From JBHELG01 sp046263195 (lineage in GTDB: Bacteria > Actinomycetota > Nitriliruptoria > Nitriliruptorales > JAHWKO01): a stretch of DNA of 20,240 nucleotides. The stretch lies in the NCBI GenBank assembly GCA_046263195.1, contig JBHELG010000073.1:1-20240 (forward strand), in the 5' to 3' direction. A program made the translations under genes and the position numbers. Shown piece by piece: positions 16,049 to 20,240 of this stretch. Position 1 is the first letter of the stretch. The number at the start of each line of letters is the position of its first letter. The notes under the pieces are model-generated. The model was not told the origin of the DNA. It saw nothing but the letters and a program-made list of their open reading frames with translations, and searched no databases.

Positions 16049-17563
16049 TCAGGCGTGGAGGCGGGCCACTCTGGCTTCCACCCTCTCAGGCTCCGCGGAA
16101 CGCCACGCCCACAAGTCGGTGAGTTCGGCGACCTCGAAGAGCGTGAGAGTCTCACGCTCGACGAGGGCCTCTGCGACGGTGTGGAGCCGGTGAAGGTGGT
16201 CGGAGAGGATCGTGTGCGCAGCCTGTTGGGCGTTCCAGAGCAGCTTGCGGACGGCCAGATCGGATGGCGCCCCGTTGGGAGCGAGCGAGCTGGCATGGTC
16301 GCGTCCCGCCAGCTCCAGCTTTCCGGTCATCGCCCACCGCTCCACCATGCGACGAGCGAGCTTGGCGGCGTCGTCCAGGTCGTCCTCCGCCCGCGTGGTG
16401 GGGTCACCAAAGACGAGCACCTCCGCGGCTCGACCTCCGAGCAGGACGATGAGCTGGGCCATGAGTTCGCGCTTCGTCGAGATCTCGCGGTCGTCACCGA
16501 GCGACCATGGCGATCCCGTCGTGGCGGTGCGACGAACGAGTGAGATTCGTGATGGCGGCTTGACGCCCCGCAGCACGAGCGTGAGCAGGACGTGCCCGGC
16601 TTCGTGGATGGCGATGAGGTGTTTCTCCTCGTCGTCCAACAGCCGCGAGGAGCGGGTACCTCGGCTGATGCGCGTCACCGCTTCCTCGACGTCCTCCATC
16701 GCGATCTTCGTGCGATGCCGGCGGGCGGCGAGTAGGGCGGCCTCGTTGACGAGGCTTGCCAGTTCGGCGGCGGACAGCCCCGCGGTCTGGCTTGCCACCT
16801 CGCCCCAATCGACATGGCGGGAGAAAGGCCTCCTTTGGGCGTACAGCCGCAGGATGGCCTCACGACCGGTGACGTCCGGCCGGTCGATCTGGACGCGACG
16901 GTCGAAGCGCCCGGGGCGCACGAGGGCGGGGTCGAGCAGCTCAGGGCGGTTCGTGGCCCCGACCATGAGAACGCCGATGGCGTCGGCGAAGCCGTCGAGC
17001 TCGACGAGGAGCTGGTTCAGGGTGTGGTCGAACTCGCGATCTCCCGCGGTGCCGCTGCTGCGCCGGCGTCCGACAGCATCGAGCTCGTCGATGAAGACGA
17101 TCGCTGGCGCCTTGCGCTTGGCTTCGTTGAAGAGCCGCCGGATTCGGGCCGCCCCGAGCCCCACGTACTGCTCCACGAAGCTCGCGGCGGAGACGTAGTA
17201 GAAGGGCACCCCCGTCTCGCCGGCCAACGCCCGTGCCAGCAACGTCTTGCCGTTCCCGGGCGGCCCGCACAGGAGGATGCCGCGAGGCAGGTCGGCCCCC
17301 ACCGTCTGGAAGCGGCTCGGATCGGCGAGGTAGTCGCGCATCTCGTCGAGTTCGGCGATGGCGTCGTCGAGGCCGGCCACGTCTGCGAACGAGACCGTGG
17401 GATGTTCGGAGGCGAACTCCGATTCGGCCGCGGGGGGCCGATCCGCGACCTGCCGGCTGGCCGCACGCCGGCGTCCAGTCACCGCGAAGTAGAGGACGAG
17501 TCCGGTGCCCACGATGATGAACAGCGCCGCGACGAGAAACTCCGTCTGCAGCAGCCCAGTCAC
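16049..17563 (-). CDS. short FtsH-like membrane AAA+ ATPase/zinc protease
   Basis: This 504-residue protein has one N-terminal membrane helix (about 7-29) where standard FtsH has two helices around an external domain. The AAA+ module is complete: Walker A GPPGNGKT (100-107), pore loop FVEQYVG (129-135), Walker B VFIDE (156-160) and the second region of homology NRPELLDPALVRPGRFDRR. The protease domain has HEAGH (320-324) and an acidic candidate third zinc ligand near 394-395. It should degrade proteins in an ATP-dependent way at the inner face of the membrane. The C-terminal domain is short. It is probably an accessory paralogue, not the housekeeping FtsH. The GTG start has little Shine-Dalgarno sequence but overlaps the stop of a 9-codon leader ORF. 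Confidence 0.92.
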   Translation of the reverse strand: MTGLLQTEFLVAALFIIVGTGLVLYFAVTGRRRAASRQVADRPPAAESEFASEHPTVSFADVAGLDDAIAELDEMRDYLADPSRFQTVGADLPRGILLCGPPGNGKTLLARALAGETGVPFYYVSAASFVEQYVGLGAARIRRLFNEAKRKAPAIVFIDELDAVGRRRSSGTAGDREFDHTLNQLLVELDGFADAIGVLMVGATNRPELLDPALVRPGRFDRRVQIDRPDVTGREAILRLYAQRRPFSRHVDWGEVASQTAGLSAAELASLVNEAALLAARRHRTKIAMEDVEEAVTRISRGTRSSRLLDDEEKHLIAIHEAGHVLLTLVLRGVKPPSRISLVRRTATTGSPWSLGDDREISTKRELMAQLIVLLGGRAAEVLVFGDPTTRAEDDLDDAAKLARRMVERWAMTGKLELAGRDHASSLAPNGAPSDLAVRKLLWNAQQAAHTILSDHLHRLHTVAEALVERETLTLFEVAELTDLWAWRSAEPERVEARVARLHA

Positions 17564-17589
17564 CGGCGCGCACCGCTGATTCGGACCAT
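17560..17589 (-). CDS. candidate 9-codon leader ORF coupled to the FtsH-like gene
   Basis: GGGGAGG followed 8 nt later by ATG opens the frame MVRISGARR, whose TGA overlaps the GTG of the FtsH-like gene (GTGA). The real gene lacks its own good Shine-Dalgarno sequence and has no in-frame start further upstream, so ribosomes may reach it by termination-reinitiation. It could also be chance. Confidence 0.35.
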   Translation of the reverse strand: MVRISGARR

Positions 17590-17620
17590 GACCGTGACCT
17601 CCCCACCCCTTGCGCGGCGC

Positions 17621-17650
17621 ACGCTAGCGAAGGGCGATGTGAGCGTTCAA
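17621..17650 (-). promoter_or_regulatory. candidate promoter of the FtsH-like gene
   Basis: On the minus strand TTGAAC (17650-17645) and TAGCGT (17626-17621) are separated by 18 nt. The predicted start of transcription lies about 25 nt before the 9-codon leader ORF. Confidence 0.45.
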
Positions 17651-17699
17651 CGCGAAAAAGCCGGCGACCCCAACCGGTGGTGACAGCAGTACCGCCAAT

Positions 17700-18899
17700 C
17701 TACCCGTTGCTTGCTGCGGCGGCTGCGGTCGCCAGCGCCGCTGCGAATATGGGCAGGGAGCGCTCGATCATCTCGTCGCTCGCGGTGAGCGAGATGTGGA
17801 AGTAGCCGGGCATCTCCACCACGCGGCCAGGGAGGACGAACACGTCTTGCCTGGCCAGCAACTCGGCGAAAGCAACATCGTGGGCCAGCGGCGATCGCGG
17901 CAGGAGATAGAAGCCTCCCTCCGGAAGGTGGACGTCATACCCCTGCTGCTGCAACGCCTCCACCATACGGTCACGTTTGTGCTGCAGATGAGCGAGGTCG
18001 ATGCAGAGGGGTTCGAGATCCGCGAGCGCGTACTGCATGACCGCATCCGGGACCGCGACGCCCTGCACGAGGATGGTCAGTGTGAGCGCCTCGCGCACCC
18101 GCTCACGGCCGGGCATCGTGCGAGGTAGGGCCACGAAGCCGAGTCGTTGGCCGGGCGTGAGGGTGCTCTTGCTGGTCGTGTGGACCATGAGACAGTGTGG
18201 CGAGAAGCTGGCCGGGCTGTGAAAGCGGCGGCCGTCGAACAGGATTCGGCTGTAGGACTCATCGGAGATGATCATGATCGGGCGGCCGCTGCGCTGCGCC
18301 CCACGTTCGGTTACGTCCGCTAGCCGCTGCAGCGTACGAGGAGGGTAGATCCTGCCCGAGGGGTTGTTGGGCGTGTTGACGATGATGGCGCGGGTGCGGG
18401 GCGAGATCGCGTCCTCGACGGCGGGCACGTCGATGTCGAAAGTGTCACGGTCCACGGGGACCCTGACGGGTTCACCCCCTACGGAGAGGATCATAGCCTC
18501 GTAGAAGAACCACGGGGGGCTGAGGAAAATAACCTCGTCACCCGGGTCGATGAGGGTTGCCAGTGCGGCGGCGATACCCCCTGCCGCCCCTCGGGTCAGG
18601 ACGACGTCCTGGGGATCGACCTCCACGCCCTGTCGCTCTATCAGCCCCGCCGCGGCCGCTGCCCTCGCGCCCGGCTCATCGACTCGATAGGCGAACCAGT
18701 CGGGCCTGCGGGGGTGAGTGCAGCGGGCGATGACCTCGACGACTTCTGGCAGCGGGGGCTCCTGGGGGTTGCCGGCCATGAAGTCCATGATGCCCGTGGC
18801 CCCCATTCGAGCCGCGTACGCGGATTCCCGCACGACCTGCAGAAAAGGGCGCAGGGAACGTTCTACCGCTTCGACCCTGCGGGCGACGGGCGGCGTCAT
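17700..18899 (-). CDS. PLP-dependent class I/II aminotransferase
   Basis: The protein has 399 residues with the fold-type I layout. Visible are AGNPQEPPLPEVVE at the N-terminus, TRGAAGGIAAALATLIDPGDEVI, SPPWFFYE, the NTPNNPSGR block that contacts the cofactor, ISDESYSRI, and TTSKSTLTPGQRLGF with the lysine that forms the aldimine with pyridoxal phosphate. The C-terminal PEGGFYLLPR and YFHISLTASDEMIERSLP complete the small domain. The amino donor is not predictable; aspartate/aromatic-type specificity is usual for this shape. The ATG at 18899 is chosen over the GTG at 18929 because AAGGGA lies 8 nt upstream. It follows the DUF305 gene on the same strand after 123 bp. Confidence 0.93.
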   Translation of the reverse strand: MTPPVARRVEAVERSLRPFLQVVRESAYAARMGATGIMDFMAGNPQEPPLPEVVEVIARCTHPRRPDWFAYRVDEPGARAAAAAGLIERQGVEVDPQDVVLTRGAAGGIAAALATLIDPGDEVIFLSPPWFFYEAMILSVGGEPVRVPVDRDTFDIDVPAVEDAISPRTRAIIVNTPNNPSGRIYPPRTLQRLADVTERGAQRSGRPIMIISDESYSRILFDGRRFHSPASFSPHCLMVHTTSKSTLTPGQRLGFVALPRTMPGRERVREALTLTILVQGVAVPDAVMQYALADLEPLCIDLAHLQHKRDRMVEALQQQGYDVHLPEGGFYLLPRSPLAHDVAFAELLARQDVFVLPGRVVEMPGYFHISLTASDEMIERSLPIFAAALATAAAAASNG

Positions 18900-19022
18900 T
18901 CGGCTGTCCCTTCTCGAACGTGCCGTCACTCACGCGCTGGCGCTGCAGTTGTTTCGGTTTCTTGACGGTGGGGGAGAAGGTGGCACGGGCCCCGGGTCGC
19001 CACGTGCGCGGGCGACAGGTGC

Positions 19023-19571
19023 CTACCGTTGCAGGAGACGACGCATCTCGCTGATCTCAGCCTGCTGGGAATCGATGATGTGACGGGCCAGCTCCGTCGC
19101 CTCGCGGAACTGGCCCTTGTCCAGCTCCTCCTGTGCCATGCCTACCGCCCCCTCGTGGTGACGGATCATGCCCTCCAGGAAGAGGCGATCGAATGTGGGT
19201 CCGGACGCCTGACGCAGTTGGGCCATCTCGGCCTCCGACAGCATGCCCGAGCCACCATGCCCTCCATGCTCTGCATGCACCTGCTGACGCCAGTCCTCGA
19301 GCCAAGCTGTCATCTGGTCGATCTCGGGCTGCTGGGCCGACTTGATGCGGGAGGCGAGATCCTTGACCTCGGGGCTCGACGCCTGGCTGAGCGCCAGATC
19401 CGACATCTCGATGGCCTGCTGATGGTGCGGGATCATGCCCTGCGCGAAGGCGACATCGGCTTCGTTGTGATCCGGTGTGGGCTGCTCCAGGGCGGGTTGG
19501 TCCTGAGTGCCGCCACAGGCAGAGCCGACCAACATCAGGCCGAGGGCACATCCAATCAGCAGGCGCTTCAT
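19023..19571 (-). CDS. DUF305 lipoprotein
   Basis: From the ATG at 19571 the protein has 182 residues. A lipoprotein signal peptide (MKRLLIGCALGLMLVGSAC) ends in the lipobox GSAC, so it should be lipidated and held on the outer face of the membrane. The mature part has two related four-helix halves, each with a double-His motif: MIPHHQQAIEM and MIRHHEGAVGM, with a His/Gly-rich linker (HAEHGGHGGSG). This is the DUF305 pattern, thought to bind metal and often found near copper genes; no copper gene is visible here. The ATG is preferred to upstream starts because the signal peptide begins there and AGGAA precedes it. Confidence 0.93.
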   Translation of the reverse strand: MKRLLIGCALGLMLVGSACGGTQDQPALEQPTPDHNEADVAFAQGMIPHHQQAIEMSDLALSQASSPEVKDLASRIKSAQQPEIDQMTAWLEDWRQQVHAEHGGHGGSGMLSEAEMAQLRQASGPTFDRLFLEGMIRHHEGAVGMAQEELDKGQFREATELARHIIDSQQAEISEMRRLLQR

Positions 19572-19624
19572 GCTGTTCCTGTCCACTCTCGCGTGTGAGT
19601 CCTCGCCCCGCAGCCTCTTGGCGT

Positions 19625-19664
19625 GGCTCGAGCAACACGGTCGCAACGTCGAGCCGGTTTTTTT
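19625..19664 (+). terminator. stem with T7 tract, orphan
   Basis: GGCTCGA (19625-19631) and TCGAGCC (19649-19655) form a 7-bp stem with a 17-nt loop, followed by GG and seven T. It has intrinsic-terminator form on the plus strand, but no plus-strand gene ends here. On the minus strand it lies in the upstream region of the DUF305 gene. Confidence 0.35.
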
Positions 19665-19809
19665 GCCGCGGCCACTGTAGTCATGGAAAACGCCAGCCTC
19701 GGACCGTCCAGATGAGGCGGCCAGAGTCGAAGTTGTGGTTATGCCGAGGGGGGGCCGAATTGGTGCAGGGGGAGGCGCACAACTCGCGGGACGGACTGCA
19801 GGCGCAAGT

Positions 19810-20240
<431 letters not shown>

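Noticed and set aside
17645..17690. Possible terminator after the aminotransferase (CCGG repeats then TTTTT on the minus strand)
   Set aside because: The stem is only 4-5 bp with a 9-nt loop and overlaps the next gene's promoter.

Overview
The window is high-GC, gene-dense DNA that looks actinobacterial. Pointers are a radical SAM protein of the mycobacterial Rv2578c type, a LigC-type DNA ligase paired with a small primase-polymerase, a DUF222/13E12-type HNH gene, an LAxTG-type cell-wall sorting signal, frequent GTG/TTG starts, TAnnnT -10 boxes and one apparently leaderless promoter. The exact class cannot be read from the sequence. I recognise no rRNA, tRNA, CRISPR array or insertion sequence.

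Layout. 1-224: GC-rich tandem repeats, possibly the proline-rich tail of a plus-strand gene. 225-2933 (minus): a radical SAM gene behind a near-perfect LexA/SOS operator, then a GT-C type membrane glycosyltransferase. 3010-3804 (minus): a secreted, calcium-loop, LAxTG-anchored surface protein with a structured leader. 4112-7062 (plus): two tandem paralogues, each with a degenerate receiver and a GAF-like domain, plus a small unknown gene. 7076-7540 (minus): a small helical protein. 7666-11811 (plus): glgX, an ATP-dependent ligase and a primase-polymerase, packed with a 1-nt gap and a 4-nt overlap. 11865-12954 (minus): a DUF222-HNH gene broken by two single-base deletions. 13148-14669 (minus): a PPOX-fold flavoprotein and an HSL-type esterase. 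15054-16045 (plus): an unlisted 52-residue basic/proline-rich gene overlapping (GTGA) a one-TM, CxxC-containing protein. 16049-17563 (minus): a shortened FtsH-like membrane ATPase/protease, perhaps behind a 9-codon leader ORF. 17700-18899 (minus): a class I/II aminotransferase. 19023-19571 (minus): a DUF305 lipoprotein. 19810-20240 (minus): the C-terminus of a UvrA-like ABC ATPase.

How they fit. DNA maintenance recurs: an SOS-type operator, a ligase/primase pair and a UvrA paralogue. The pair is physically embedded in a glycogen-degradation operon. The best candidate for an undescribed system is the three-gene 4112-7062 block: two diverged receiver-GAF proteins lacking key phosphorelay residues, with no kinase or DNA-binding domain nearby. 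The second is the coupled small ORF plus membrane CxxC protein at 15054-16045.
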